NCBI GenBank assembly: GCA_001567275.1
Contig: LNBX01000034.1
Span: forward strand, 52,632-116,631
DNA length: 64,000 bases
Origin: Bacteroidetes bacterium OLB10
Lineage (GTDB): Bacteria; Bacteroidota; Bacteroidia; AKYH767-A; OLB10
Direction: 5' to 3'
Under the pieces are notes generated by a model. The model saw only the letters and a list, made by a program, of their open reading frames with translations. It did not search any database and was not told the DNA's origin. Both the position numbers and the translations under genes were made by a program. Below are positions 46,481 to 55,537 of this stretch, piece by piece (position 1 is the first letter of the stretch; every line of letters begins with the position of its first letter).

Positions 46481-47929
46481 TTACTTCAGCCCTGCAATAC
46501 GCCTCAGCATATTTCTGAAAATAAAAAAGTGAAAAGGTAACATGGCATACCAGTAATTTCTTCCCATAATACCTTTGGGTCTGAAGGTAGCAGTTTGTTT
46601 CAGGATACAGTGCTGACCATTCTGCACAATGGACCACTCGAGCCATGCTTCACCGGGGAGTTTCATCTCTGCAAACAATAGCAGGCGATAGTTTTTCTTA
46701 TCTGCGAGAATTACTCTCCAGAAATCTATGGTGTCACCGGGTTCAATGTCCACCTTGCTTCTGCGACCACGGCTCAAGCCCACACCTCCAACAAATTTAT
46801 CCAACAAACCTCTCATTCTCCAGAGCGAATCTGCATAGTACCATCCATGCTCTCCGCCAATACCAAAAAAACGGTTTGCTATTTCATCCTTATCGGCACA
46901 ATCTATTTTCAGCCATTTTCTGTCTTTGTAGCATCCGTTTACAGGCACTTCAATATGTTGGTTCACTTCGAGATGAGTGAGGCTGCTCGATGCAGAATCT
47001 GTCCAACTTGAAACAACCATGTTCTGTTCTATTCTTGCAAAAGCCATTTTAATTGCTTCCTTATAGGAATAGAGATATTGCGGAATAATTGAAAGTATGG
47101 AATTCTCTTTGCACACCACATCATTTTTCATACTCTGCACTAATTGTTTTGCAATAGTGTAGTTGGCCGATGTAGTCAGATTCACCCAGTGAGCCGACAA
47201 TCCCGGAAACAGCACTGGTAAAGAAAAAATATATCGTTTGTAGCCGCGTACTTCAGCATAGTCAAGAAGCATTTGTTTATAGGTAAGCACATCAGGCCCG
47301 CCAATTTCAAAAGTCTTGTTGAATGTTTTCTCATTCATCAGGCAGAGTTGAAGGTAGTTGATTACGTTTCTGATGGCTATGGGCTGGCATTTTGATTTCA
47401 GCCAGTGAGGTACAATCATCACAGGCAATTTTTCGGTGAGGTCGCGTATAATTTCAAATGAAATGCTTCCTGAGCCAACAATCACTCCGGCTTCAAAAAT
47501 GGTATATGGAATTTCAGAACGTATCAGCACATCTTTCACCACTTTGCGTGCGGTGAGATGTTTTGAAAGCATTTTTTCATTGCTGATGCCGCTCAGATAA
47601 ACTATTTGTTTCACTTGTGTAAGTGTGGCTACCAGCACAAAACAACCTGCAGCTCTCACTTCGTATTCTTTTAATGTTGTTGAAGTGTCGCCAAGGGAGT
47701 GAATCAGATAATAGGCAACATCAAACTGTTTTTTGTTGAACTGCTGAACAGCATTTTCGGGATGCAGAAAATCAAATTCAATAATGCTGATTTTGTCTAA
47801 CAAATCAGCCGAAGGCTTAAAACGGTTTTTATCTCTTACCACACAGGTAACATCATGGCCGGCCTCTACCAGCACGGGTAGTAACCTCATTCCAATATAT
47901 CCGTTGGCACCTGTGAGTAATATTCTCAT
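46481..47929 (-). CDS. NAD(P)-binding SDR-family protein with C-terminal DUF2867
   Basis: A 482-residue protein. The first 290 residues are an atypical short-chain dehydrogenase (RILLTGANGYIGMRLLPVLV, VAYYLIHSLGD, VYLSGISNEKML) resembling NmrA-type and complex I-like NDUFA9 proteins. The C-terminal 150 residues (FFGIGGEHGWYYADSLWRMR, GDTIDFWRVILADKKNYRLL, PKGIMGRNYWYAMLPFHFFIF) are the DUF2867 domain, probably a lipid- or polyketide-binding fold. Length and domain order match the bacterial family. The substrate is unknown. Confidence 0.85.
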   Translation of the reverse strand: MRILLTGANGYIGMRLLPVLVEAGHDVTCVVRDKNRFKPSADLLDKISIIEFDFLHPENAVQQFNKKQFDVAYYLIHSLGDTSTTLKEYEVRAAGCFVLVATLTQVKQIVYLSGISNEKMLSKHLTARKVVKDVLIRSEIPYTIFEAGVIVGSGSISFEIIRDLTEKLPVMIVPHWLKSKCQPIAIRNVINYLQLCLMNEKTFNKTFEIGGPDVLTYKQMLLDYAEVRGYKRYIFSLPVLFPGLSAHWVNLTTSANYTIAKQLVQSMKNDVVCKENSILSIIPQYLYSYKEAIKMAFARIEQNMVVSSWTDSASSSLTHLEVNQHIEVPVNGCYKDRKWLKIDCADKDEIANRFFGIGGEHGWYYADSLWRMRGLLDKFVGGVGLSRGRRSKVDIEPGDTIDFWRVILADKKNYRLLLFAEMKLPGEAWLEWSIVQNGQHCILKQTATFRPKGIMGRNYWYAMLPFHFFIFRNMLRRIAGLK

Positions 47930-47952
47930 AAATTTAAAAGCTCTTGCAAAAG

Positions 47953-47960
47953 CAAATATA
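47953..47960 (-). promoter_or_regulatory. Promoter -7 box of the DUF2867 SDR gene
   Basis: TATATTTG on the minus strand matches the -7 consensus exactly, 24 bases upstream of the ATG at 47929. No -33 TTG is seen at 19 bases. Confidence 0.4.
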
Positions 47961-48179
47961 TTATTATAACCATCATACCTGATATGATTTAAATCCGCTC
48001 CTGATTGCGATTTAAATTTTGGATAATTAAATTAATATTTTTATAGCCTGAATTTAATACAGAATGAAGTTATACACCGGTGGTTTCAGTATCTGGATTC
48101 ATTGTTGAAAACCAAATGAGGAAAAATCTGTTTACAGAGAAGTAAAATTATTCAATTCAAACATTAACAGAATACAAAT

Positions 48180-48668
48180 ATGTCATTAACAAAATCTCTA
48201 ATTGCTGAAATTGAACATGAATCAGCAGGTACCAGAAAAATTTTAGAGCGCATTCCGCAGGATAAGTTCGACTGGAAACCACATCCAAAATCAAACTCTT
48301 TAAAAGCACTTGCCAGCCATGTAGCTGGTTTGAGTTCATGGCCGGGAGTTATTGCAAAAACCGATCATCTTGACCTGGCTTCATTGAAAGGTGCCGAAAT
48401 CAATTCCACAGAAGATCTGGTAAAGGAATTCGACAACAACATTAAACAGGCTCTTGACACACTCAGGAATACAAAAGACGAAGAGCTTAGCGGCAAATGG
48501 TCTTTAAGAAAAGGTGACCATGTGATAGCAGAACTTCCCAAAGCTGTAGCCATGCGCAGCATTGCTTTAAGTCATTTGTATCATCACAGAGCGCAGTTAA
48601 GCGTTTATCTTCGACTGTTGGATGTGCCCGTGCCGGGAATGTACGGACCAAGTGCTGATGAAAAATAG
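48180..48668 (+). CDS. DinB-family protein
   Basis: A 162-residue four-helix protein of the DinB/YfiT-like superfamily. Metal-binding histidines are suggested by KALASHVAGLSSWP and by SIALSHLYHHRAQLSVYLRL, followed by the family ending VPVPGMYGPSAD. These proteins are often thiol transferases (bacillithiol or mycothiol-type S-transferases) or of unknown role. Alone on its strand and followed by a strong terminator. Confidence 0.9.
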   Translation: MSLTKSLIAEIEHESAGTRKILERIPQDKFDWKPHPKSNSLKALASHVAGLSSWPGVIAKTDHLDLASLKGAEINSTEDLVKEFDNNIKQALDTLRNTKDEELSGKWSLRKGDHVIAELPKAVAMRSIALSHLYHHRAQLSVYLRLLDVPVPGMYGPSADEK

Positions 48669-48696
48669 AACCAATTAAATTTAGTGAGTAATGAAT

Positions 48697-48733
48697 ATAA
48701 CCTCCGTAAAGTTTACGGAGGTTATGTTTTTTT
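48697..48733 (+). terminator. Intrinsic terminator after the DinB-family gene
   Basis: AACCTCCGTAAA (48699-48710) pairs with TTTACGGAGGTT (48712-48723), followed by ATGTTTTTTT. Confidence 0.9.
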
Positions 48734-48820
48734 GGAGCAAATGTCAGGTTAAGTCTTTCAAACGTACGTTGAATATTATTTTACCTTCGTAATTTTTCTT
48801 TAGCAACATAGTTGCAATTT

Positions 48821-50331
48821 ATGAATGATGATTTTTCGTTAAGCAATAAAGCGCACAACCGTGGATGGGTACTTGCTGCTTTAATGTTTAGTATTATGCT
48901 TGCAGCAATGGATGTCACCATTGTTTCAACTGCCATTCCTCAGATTGTTGCCGACCTTGGAGATTTCGGGTTGTTCAGTTGGGTTTATTCAATTTATCTG
49001 CTTGCACAAACCATCACTATTCCCATCTATGGCAAGCTGGCAGATATTTACGGACGCAAACCTGTTTTACGAATTGGAATTGTAGTTTTTCTTGCAGGCT
49101 CTGCTGCTTCTGCTGCTTCCTGGGATATGACTTCACTGATTATTTTCCGCGGACTGCAAGGATTGGGTGCAGGAGCCATAATGGCTACAGTGAATACCAT
49201 TGCCGGTGATATTTATACCGTTCGTGAGAGGGCGCAGATTCAGGGATGGCTTTCCAGTGTGTGGGGAATGGCTGCCATCATGGGACCTTCACTGGGTGGT
49301 GCTTTGGTCGAATATGCAAACTGGCGTTGGATTTTTCTGATAAATATTCCTATCGGAATTACAGCATTTATTCTTTTATCTGTTTTCTTCAAAGAACACA
49401 TTGTGAAGCGTGAACATCATATTGATTATGGCGGAGCATTGATGATGCTTGTAACGGGAACCATACTCATTTTTACACTGATGAAGTTAGGTCAGGAATG
49501 GGAGCTTTTTACATGGCGAAGTTCAGGAATGATACTGCTGACCATTTTGCTGATAGCACTCACCATTTACATTGAGAAAAGAAGTCGTGAACCTGTAATG
49601 CCCAACTGGGTTTGGACCAATAAAATTCTTGCAGGCTCCAATTTAGCAATGATTCTGATGGGAGCAATGATGCTCGGGCCTAACATGTATATTCCGGTAT
49701 TTGCACAGTCGGTATTGGGAATGGGAGCGATAGCAGCAGGGTTTATTCTTGCCAGCATGACCATAGGCTGGCCTGTTGCTTCTTCCTTATCAGGAAAATT
49801 ATATCTGAAAATCGGTTTCAGAAATACCGCTGTCATAGGAGTGATTATGATTATCATTTTTTCCACTTTGTTTCTGACACTTCCTTTCAATATGCATCCA
49901 TGGTGGCTGGTAGCCGATCAGTTGTTTTTAGGAGCAGGATTCGGATTGTTGTCCACACCGGTACTGGTGGGAGTACAGTCTGTAGTGTCGTGGGGTAAAC
50001 GCGGAGTGGTAACCGGTGCAAATATGTTTTCTCGTTATCTGGGTCAAAGTATTGGAGCTGCTGTTTTGGGAGGAGTTTTCAATACCGCAATCAATGGAAA
50101 ACTTTCAAATGCACCTGCCGGGTTAAAACAACAGATGCCACGCAATGTGAATGATGTAATTACTGTTTTGCAATCATCAAAAACTTCTGAAAGTGCATCT
50201 GGATATATTAAACATGCTTTTTATTATGCATCACATCAGGTTTATTTTACCATGCACTGATAGGTGTCCTAACCTTTGCCTGTCTGTTTTTACTTTCAAG
50301 AGAATATCATCCTGTTGCCGAAACCGAATAA
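48821..50331 (+). CDS. MFS drug-efflux transporter (DHA2/EmrB type), frameshifted near the C terminus
   Basis: A major-facilitator protein of the 14-helix DHA2 group. The start is ATG 48821 (MNDDFSLSNKAHNRGWVLA); an upstream TTG is less likely. Motifs are MLAAMDVTIVSTAIPQIV (helix 1), YGKLADIYGRKPVL (motif A), GLGAGAIMATVNTIAGDIY and GPSLGGALVEYANWRWIFLINIP (motif C region). The frame stops at 50260 inside the last helix. One extra T in the T4 run at 50245-50248 would carry it on as FYHALIGVLTFACLFLLSRE to a TAA at 50329-50331, restoring a last helix and giving 503 residues. This is the one clear case in the window with a base missing rather than added. Confidence 0.88.
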
Positions 50332-50544
50332 AAAGAAGTGATTTTTTGGTTACAATTCTAAGATTTCAAGTTCAACTTATAGATTGACTGTATATTAAAC
50401 ACAGTTAGCTGAAGTAAACAGGTTACATTTATAAAGATGATTTGTGTATCAAAAAACTGAATGGTTCAAAAATATTTTGTGTGTTTCATGAAACTAATTT
50501 CATAAGCGCATGTTTTTATGACAGATTTTTAAAAAACAAAAATT

Positions 50545-51090
50545 ATGAAAATGCTTAAAAATTTCACCAGAACAATTGCAAGCATGATTACTTGCATGTC
50601 TATTGTATCTTTTACAGCATCTGCACAGGATGCTGCTCCTAAACTGACAGATCCTGAAATTGCTTCTGTTGCTGTTACTGCTAATCAGATTGATGTAAAC
50701 TACGGAAAGATTGCTTTGAAGAAAACCAAAAATGCCGAAGCAAAGAAATTTGCCGAAACAATGATTAAAGACCATGAGAGTATCATCAAGCAAGCCGTTG
50801 ATCTGGCAACTAAATTGGGCGTTACACCCAAAGACAATGCCATGACACAGTCATTACTGAAAGGTGAAAAAGAAACCACTGCCAAACTGAATAAACTTAC
50901 AGGCAAAGCTTTTGATAAAGCTTATATTGACAATGAAGTTGCATATCACGAAGCAGTGATTAATGCAGTTAAAACAGTGTTGATACCACAAACGCAGAAT
51001 GCCGAGTTAAAAGCATTGCTTACCAAGGTAACTCCTTTGCTCGATCACCACTTTGAAATGGCTAAAATGGCTCAGTCTAAAATTAAATAA
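50545..51090 (+). CDS. Exported DUF4142-domain protein
   Basis: A 181-residue protein with a signal peptide (MKMLKNFTRTIASMITCMSI...SAQ) and a DUF4142 four-helix domain (DPEIASVAVTANQIDVNYGK, AKKFAETMIKDHESIIKQAV, YIDNEVAYHEAVINAVKTVL, LLDHHFEMAKMAQ). The fold resembles ferritin-like bundles, with histidines at conserved places (KDHES, AYHEAV, DHHFE). Function unknown. It is 12 bases ahead of the cupredoxin lipoprotein gene, so the two are likely made together in the periplasm. Confidence 0.9.
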   Translation: MKMLKNFTRTIASMITCMSIVSFTASAQDAAPKLTDPEIASVAVTANQIDVNYGKIALKKTKNAEAKKFAETMIKDHESIIKQAVDLATKLGVTPKDNAMTQSLLKGEKETTAKLNKLTGKAFDKAYIDNEVAYHEAVINAVKTVLIPQTQNAELKALLTKVTPLLDHHFEMAKMAQSKIK

Positions 51091-51102
51091 TGAGTCAGTT
51101 GT

Positions 51103-51477
51103 ATGAAAAGAATAATTTTAGCAGGAGCGGTTGCAGGTGTCATGTATCTGCTGGCAGGTTGCGGAACTTCTGAAAATCAGAAAAGCACTGCAACTGACAG
51201 CACAGCAACAGCACAAGTTGTAAAAACTACCGATACCGTTGTGATAGAAGGAATGCAGTTTAAACCTGCTCAACTAACCATTCATAAAGGCGACACCATC
51301 GTTTGGATAAATAATGATATCGTTGCCCACAGTGTGACAGAAGATACTGCACAAACATGGACTTCAGATACCATTAACATCGGAGCGACATGGACAATGA
51401 GTCCGCAGAGTAGTTTTAACTACCTGTGCAGTTTTCACCCGACAATGAAAGGTTCTGTAACAGTAGTTGAGAAATAG
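51103..51477 (+). CDS. Cupredoxin-domain lipoprotein (plastocyanin/azurin-like)
   Basis: A 124-residue protein with a lipobox ending LLAGC (Cys20) and a linker rich in Thr and Ala, then a small blue-copper-type domain (VVIEGMQFKPAQLTIHKGDT). Copper ligands fit His76 (DIVAHSV), Cys109, His112 and Met115 (YLCSFHPTMKG), the full type 1 set. It would carry electrons or bind copper at the membrane surface. Co-transcribed with the DUF4142 gene. Confidence 0.9.
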   Translation: MKRIILAGAVAGVMYLLAGCGTSENQKSTATDSTATAQVVKTTDTVVIEGMQFKPAQLTIHKGDTIVWINNDIVAHSVTEDTAQTWTSDTINIGATWTMSPQSSFNYLCSFHPTMKGSVTVVEK

Positions 51478-51502
51478 TTTAAATATCCTTTTGAGTTTTT
51501 TT

Positions 51503-51541
51503 ACTGCTTCCGGAAGAAATTTCGGAAGCAGTTTTGTTTTT
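51503..51541 (+). terminator. Intrinsic terminator after the cupredoxin gene
   Basis: ACTGCTTCCG (51503-51512) pairs with CGGAAGCAGT (51523-51532), followed by TTTGTTTTT. Confidence 0.9.
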
Positions 51542-51615
51542 AAGGTAATTGATAAGATATAAAATGAGTTACAGCTTTTATTTTTGTTCTTTCACTCAAA
51601 TTTGAAACTGTCAGG

Positions 51616-52035
51616 ATGAAGGATGATAAATATTACATTCACCGTTGCGAAATATTGGGCAAAGCTGCCGGGCTTAAGGGCAACTCTCCTGTGGGTGCAT
51701 TAATTGTTCGGCAAGGAAGCATCACTGCCGAAGCAGAAGAAGCAGGCAAAAGTAAAAATGATATAACCTGCCATGCAGAAATTGAAGCAATAAGAATTGC
51801 AATACGAAAACTGAACACCACAGATTTGTCTGACTGTATTTTATACTCTACACATGAACCCTGTGTGATGTGTTCGTATGCAATAAGATATTATCGTATC
51901 AGCAAGGTAGTGTTCCTGCATGCAGTACAGCTTGGCGGAGCAACCTCATCCATGCCTTTGCTTACGACAAAGGATGTTCCGCCACACTGGGCAAAAGCAC
52001 CTGAAGTGGTGCAACTGAAACTTTCTGATGAATAA
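51616..52035 (+). CDS. Nucleoside/nucleobase deaminase (CDA-fold, zinc-dependent)
   Basis: A 139-residue zinc deaminase of the guanine-deaminase/TadA-like type. Zinc ligands and the catalytic glutamate are His53 and Glu55 (TCHAEIEAIR) with Cys83 and Cys86 (HEPCVMCSYAI). Many such proteins act on guanine, cytosine or tRNA adenosine; the short length and lack of the TadA C-terminal helix pattern favour a free-base deaminase over TadA. The stop is adjacent to the convergent decarboxylase stop. Confidence 0.85.
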   Translation: MKDDKYYIHRCEILGKAAGLKGNSPVGALIVRQGSITAEAEEAGKSKNDITCHAEIEAIRIAIRKLNTTDLSDCILYSTHEPCVMCSYAIRYYRISKVVFLHAVQLGGATSSMPLLTTKDVPPHWAKAPEVVQLKLSDE

Positions 52036-53463
52036 TTATTTTACTTTCTTCAGGCATCTTTCAATCATAGCAACGGCCCTGTCAACAGTTTCTTTTTTGG
52101 TGCGGAAAGCAAGAATGGCAATTCGTATCACAAACTTTCCTTCAATGACGGATGAACTTAAAAACACATCGCCATCGGCATGTATTTCATTCATCAGCTG
52201 TTGATTTTTTCTGTCGGCATCTTTCTCAAACGGATATCTGAAATAACTTACTGATAGATCAGGTTCAGGTCCAATCCAAAATCCTCTTTCCTGCAATTGT
52301 TGCCTGAAATATTTAACCAGGAGCAATTTTTCTTCGAGGCATGCAATGAAAGGTTCAATGCCATGATACTGCAATGGCAGCCATACACGCAGCCCTCTGA
52401 AATGTTTGGTAAGCTCCGGTGAAAGATTTGCCGGACTTTTTGCAAGCTCATCTTCTGCTGCATCCTGCATGTAGTTGGCTTCGTAATAATTGGAATGTAA
52501 TGTTGCCGATATATCTTTTATCAGAACTGCACCCACACCATAGGGCAGAAACATTCCTTTATGAGGATCAACAATCATGGAGTCGGCACGTTCAATGCCT
52601 TTAAATAAACTTTTACGGGAGGTAAGAATAAAAAATCCTCCGTAAGCTGCATCCACATGAAACCAGGTGTGATATTTTTTTGCCAAATCAGCTATGTCGT
52701 TCAAAGGATCAATGGCACCTGTATCTGTGGTTCCTGCTGTTGCTACAATCAGAAAGGGAATCAATCCCTGAGCAGTATCTTTTGCAATTAACTGTTCAAG
52801 AGCATCCACCTGAATGCGATGATGACTGTCTAACGGAACATAACGTATCAACACATCTTCCAAACCGATTATGCGCAATGCTTTTTGAGTGGAATGATGG
52901 ACCTGTTCGCTCAGGTAAACCACACTCTTCCGCACACGTTCGTTTTTCACCTGATGCTTATCGCGGGCTGCTGTAAAAGCAATCAGCGTAGAAATGGAAC
53001 CTCCTGACGAAAGGCATCCGGTTGCACTTTCAGGAAAAGAAAAAACTCGCTTCAGCCAGTTCACCACTTCGTTTTCTACCATGGCAGCACCGGGAGATGC
53101 ATAGTAAACACTTGCAAACGGATTGGTAACGGCAGCAATAAAATCGGCCACTGCCCCAGTGAAAACACCACCTCCCGGTATGTAACCGAGATGTGTTCCT
53201 GATGCAGCGTTGATTCCATTCTCTGCAACTTCTTTCTGATAAATGGAAAGCAACTCTTCAATGGTTTTCTTTTTATTGTCAATAGCCAGGGAGTTTAACT
53301 CATTTTGCTGAAATCCTTTTACATGTTTCAATCCTGCTATAAAATGATTTGTATAGGAGGTTACTGCATCTGTAATGGTATTTCTTTCGGCTTCCTGCAT
53401 ATCAAGACGATTACTTAAATGACTTAACTCCTGCAGCTGCTGTATTATTTCTATATTATTCAC
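52036..53463 (-). CDS. PLP-dependent group II amino-acid decarboxylase
   Basis: A 475-residue pyridoxal-phosphate decarboxylase of the aromatic-L-amino-acid/glutamate type. The PLP lysine is in MIVDPHKGMFLPYGVGAVL; VATAGTTDTGAIDPLNDIAD and WFHVDAAYGGFF carry the cofactor-binding Asp and His. The start is not certain: ATG 53400 would cut the N-terminal helix, and the GTG at 53463 (VNNIEIIQQLQELSH) gives the expected family length, so I use it. The substrate (DOPA, tryptophan, histidine or glutamate) cannot be read directly. Confidence 0.9.
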   Translation of the reverse strand: MNNIEIIQQLQELSHLSNRLDMQEAERNTITDAVTSYTNHFIAGLKHVKGFQQNELNSLAIDNKKKTIEELLSIYQKEVAENGINAASGTHLGYIPGGGVFTGAVADFIAAVTNPFASVYYASPGAAMVENEVVNWLKRVFSFPESATGCLSSGGSISTLIAFTAARDKHQVKNERVRKSVVYLSEQVHHSTQKALRIIGLEDVLIRYVPLDSHHRIQVDALEQLIAKDTAQGLIPFLIVATAGTTDTGAIDPLNDIADLAKKYHTWFHVDAAYGGFFILTSRKSLFKGIERADSMIVDPHKGMFLPYGVGAVLIKDISATLHSNYYEANYMQDAAEDELAKSPANLSPELTKHFRGLRVWLPLQYHGIEPFIACLEEKLLLVKYFRQQLQERGFWIGPEPDLSVSYFRYPFEKDADRKNQQLMNEIHADGDVFLSSSVIEGKFVIRIAILAFRTKKETVDRAVAMIERCLKKVK

Positions 53464-53549
53464 TTTTAAAAAATTTCTGATTATGGTATGATGATTTTTG
53501 TAAGGCAAAATAATAAAATATATCAATGGCAGATATGAGGGAATAAGGT

Positions 53550-53557
53550 TAACTTTG
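53550..53557 (+). promoter_or_regulatory. Promoter -7 box of the HPF gene
   Basis: TAACTTTG matches the -7 consensus exactly, 25 bases before ATG 53583. An alternative GTG at 53559 would lie before the transcription start and is rejected. Confidence 0.5.
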
Positions 53558-53582
53558 TGTGAAATATTTTAAAATAATTGTT

Positions 53583-53933
53583 ATGAAATTCAGAGTTGAA
53601 TCAAAAGGGTTCAGACTGAGCCCATCACTGAAAAATTTTGCAACAGAAAAGCTGAGCAAACTCGACAGATATTATAAAGATATACAGGAAATTGAAGTTA
53701 CGCTCGAAATAGAAGTCAGAGCTTCGAAGGAAGTGGTCAACTGTATGCTCAACATCAGAGTACCGGGTAAGGATGCTTACATCAAAACTTCGTCATCCAT
53801 TTTTGAAGATGCGATACTGAAAGCGGCAGATGCTGCCAAAAGAAAACTGCGTACACGTAAAACACAACTGCAGATTGCCAAAAAAAGAAAATCACCCGAC
53901 AGACTGGTTTCTGCAAAAAAGGCAATGAAATAA
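53583..53933 (+). CDS. hpf: Ribosome hibernation promoting factor, short form (HPF/RaiA family)
   Basis: A 116-residue protein with the beta-alpha-beta-beta-beta-alpha pattern of HPF/YfiA: RVESKGFRLSPSLKNFATEK, LSKLDRYYKDIQEIEVTLEI and AYIKTSSSIFEDAILKAADA. It binds the decoding centre of idle ribosomes in stationary phase. The short form lacks the dimerising C-terminal domain; a basic tail (KKRKSPDRLVSAKKAMK) is present instead. Single-gene unit. Confidence 0.9.
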   Translation: MKFRVESKGFRLSPSLKNFATEKLSKLDRYYKDIQEIEVTLEIEVRASKEVVNCMLNIRVPGKDAYIKTSSSIFEDAILKAADAAKRKLRTRKTQLQIAKKRKSPDRLVSAKKAMK

Positions 53934-53970
53934 GTTTGCTCCAGGTAAAACAGTTCATTCAGCGAGTGGT

Positions 53971-54210
53971 TTATTCGTCATACCATTCGCCACGTGTGGG
54001 TTTCAGGTCATCTCTCACCTGAATCATTTCATCTTCTTCAACCACCATATAGGCAACAGAAAGTGTTTCTGAAATAGCTTCTGTTCCCGTAATATGGTTT
54101 TTTAGTTTTTTATCTTCAATATATTCAGAAAGATGGTGTATGTGATGTTCTGCAATTTTGATGGATTCAGGACCTCTGATATCCCAGATTAACTTAATTT
54201 TCTTACTCAT
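53971..54210 (-). CDS. Conserved hypothetical protein, 79 residues
   Basis: A small acidic and histidine-containing protein (KLIWDIRGPESIKIAEHHIH, HHLSEYIEDKK). It looks like a compact alpha-beta domain without export signal. I do not recognise a named family. It is convergent with hpf and divergent from the lipoate-ligase gene. The clean ATG and good codon use suggest a real gene. Confidence 0.65.
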   Translation of the reverse strand: MSKKIKLIWDIRGPESIKIAEHHIHHLSEYIEDKKLKNHITGTEAISETLSVAYMVVEEDEMIQVRDDLKPTRGEWYDE

Positions 54211-54229
54211 TTCTAAAACGAATTTAAAT

Positions 54230-54237
54230 TATCTTTG
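54230..54237 (+). promoter_or_regulatory. Promoter -7 box of the lipoate ligase transcript
   Basis: TATCTTTG matches the -7 consensus exactly. Transcription would begin about 54244, leaving a leader of about 130 bases before ATG 54374 that holds the small frame at 54258-54329. Confidence 0.45.
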
Positions 54238-54257
54238 TTTAAATTCACTGCAAAGAA

Positions 54258-54329
54258 ATGGTTATTGATGCAACCTTACAAAATTGGAAAGTACCATTTG
54301 TTGCAGATGTCATTCAGTCAACGAACTAA
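54258..54329 (+). CDS. Possible leader peptide upstream of the lipoate ligase gene
   Basis: A 23-residue frame from ATG 54258 (MVIDATLQNWKVPFVADVIQ and three more) ends 44 bases before the ligase ATG. It stands just after a promoter box. The sequence matches no family that I know. It could be a translated leader or chance. Confidence 0.25.
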   Translation: MVIDATLQNWKVPFVADVIQSTN

Positions 54330-54373
54330 AAAATAAACAGCTCAGAAAGCTAACAGTAAAACAATTTAAATAT

Positions 54374-55354
54374 ATGCTTTGCATTTATCATGAATCAACC
54401 GACCCTTATTTTAATGTTGCCACCGATGAATATATTTTAAAACATCTCGAAGAAGATTGTTTTATGCTTTGGCGCAACGACAATGCCATTATTGTCGGGA
54501 AATATCAGAATACGCTTTCAGAAATTAACTACGACTATGTTAAAGCCAATAACATTGCAGTGGTAAGAAGAATTTCAGGTGGCGGTGCAGTGTATCACGA
54601 CCTTGGGAATCTTAATTTTTCATTTACCAAAACAGGAAAAAATTCAAGCCTCACCGATTTCGAAAAATTTACAAGGCCTATTGTGGAAGTGATTCGCTCA
54701 TTGGGTGGCGATGCACGCTTTGAAGGGAAAAACGACCTGATGATTGACGGAAAAAAGATTGCAGGAAATGCGGCTCACATTCATAAAAACAAAATACTGC
54801 ATCACGGATGTCTGCTTTTTTCTTCCGAAATGCGGAATGTAAGTGAAGCACTCAGAATCAATCCCGTTAAATATATTGACAAAGCGCATAAATCAGTGCC
54901 CAAGCGTGTGACCAATATTTCAGAGCATATTAAAGTGCAGATGAATGTTTCTGATTTTGCAAAAAGTATTATGGACTATGTGCTTGCAAATTTCCCAGGC
55001 AGCAAACTTTATAAATTTACAGAGCAGGATAAGGCTGCCATTCAAAAACTGCGTGACGAAAAATATGCTACACATGAATGGAATTACGGCAAATCGCCCG
55101 ACTATAATTTCAAAAAAGCAATACGTACCGTTGGCGGACTTTTAGAGATGAATCTCGAAGTAAAGAAAGGTGTTATTCAGCAGGTGAAAATATTTGGAGA
55201 CTTTTTCTCCGAAAACGGAATTGAAGATGTTGAAAATGCATTGATCAACATCAACCACGAAGAATCAGCTATAAGAGAAGCACTGAAGAAGTTTGATATG
55301 AATCGTCATTTCAGCAACATCAGTGTGGATGATCTGATAGAATCTATTTTTTAA
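54374..55354 (+). CDS. lplA: Lipoate-protein ligase A
   Basis: A 326-residue ligase that activates lipoate with ATP and attaches it to lipoyl domains of 2-oxoacid dehydrogenases and GcvH. Start ATG 54374 (MLCIYHESTDPYFNVATDEY); an upstream TTG frame adds residues foreign to the family. Motifs are RRISGGGAVYHDLGNLNFSF (the RRxSGGG loop), KIAGNAAHI with the catalytic lysine region, and the C-terminal domain IRTVGGLLEMNLEVKKGVIQ. Confidence 0.93.
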   Translation: MLCIYHESTDPYFNVATDEYILKHLEEDCFMLWRNDNAIIVGKYQNTLSEINYDYVKANNIAVVRRISGGGAVYHDLGNLNFSFTKTGKNSSLTDFEKFTRPIVEVIRSLGGDARFEGKNDLMIDGKKIAGNAAHIHKNKILHHGCLLFSSEMRNVSEALRINPVKYIDKAHKSVPKRVTNISEHIKVQMNVSDFAKSIMDYVLANFPGSKLYKFTEQDKAAIQKLRDEKYATHEWNYGKSPDYNFKKAIRTVGGLLEMNLEVKKGVIQQVKIFGDFFSENGIEDVENALININHEESAIREALKKFDMNRHFSNISVDDLIESIF

Positions 55355-55537
55355 TTCTTGCACTTTTAACTCTGCTGTTGATAAATAGTAACTGAATAAA
55401 AAAGGTCTTGCACATTCGTTTACGAATTTTGTATCACTTGTTGACAGAATATTTTGACTGCATCAAATATGCATGCATCATCCATGCAGTAAAGAAAAAA
55501 CACGAAAGTGAGCAGCGATAAAAGTTATCACGAACAC

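Noticed and set aside
53464..53526. TTG at 53526 as the start of the PLP decarboxylase
   Set aside because: It would add about 21 residues unlike the family; GTG at 53463 gives the expected N terminus.
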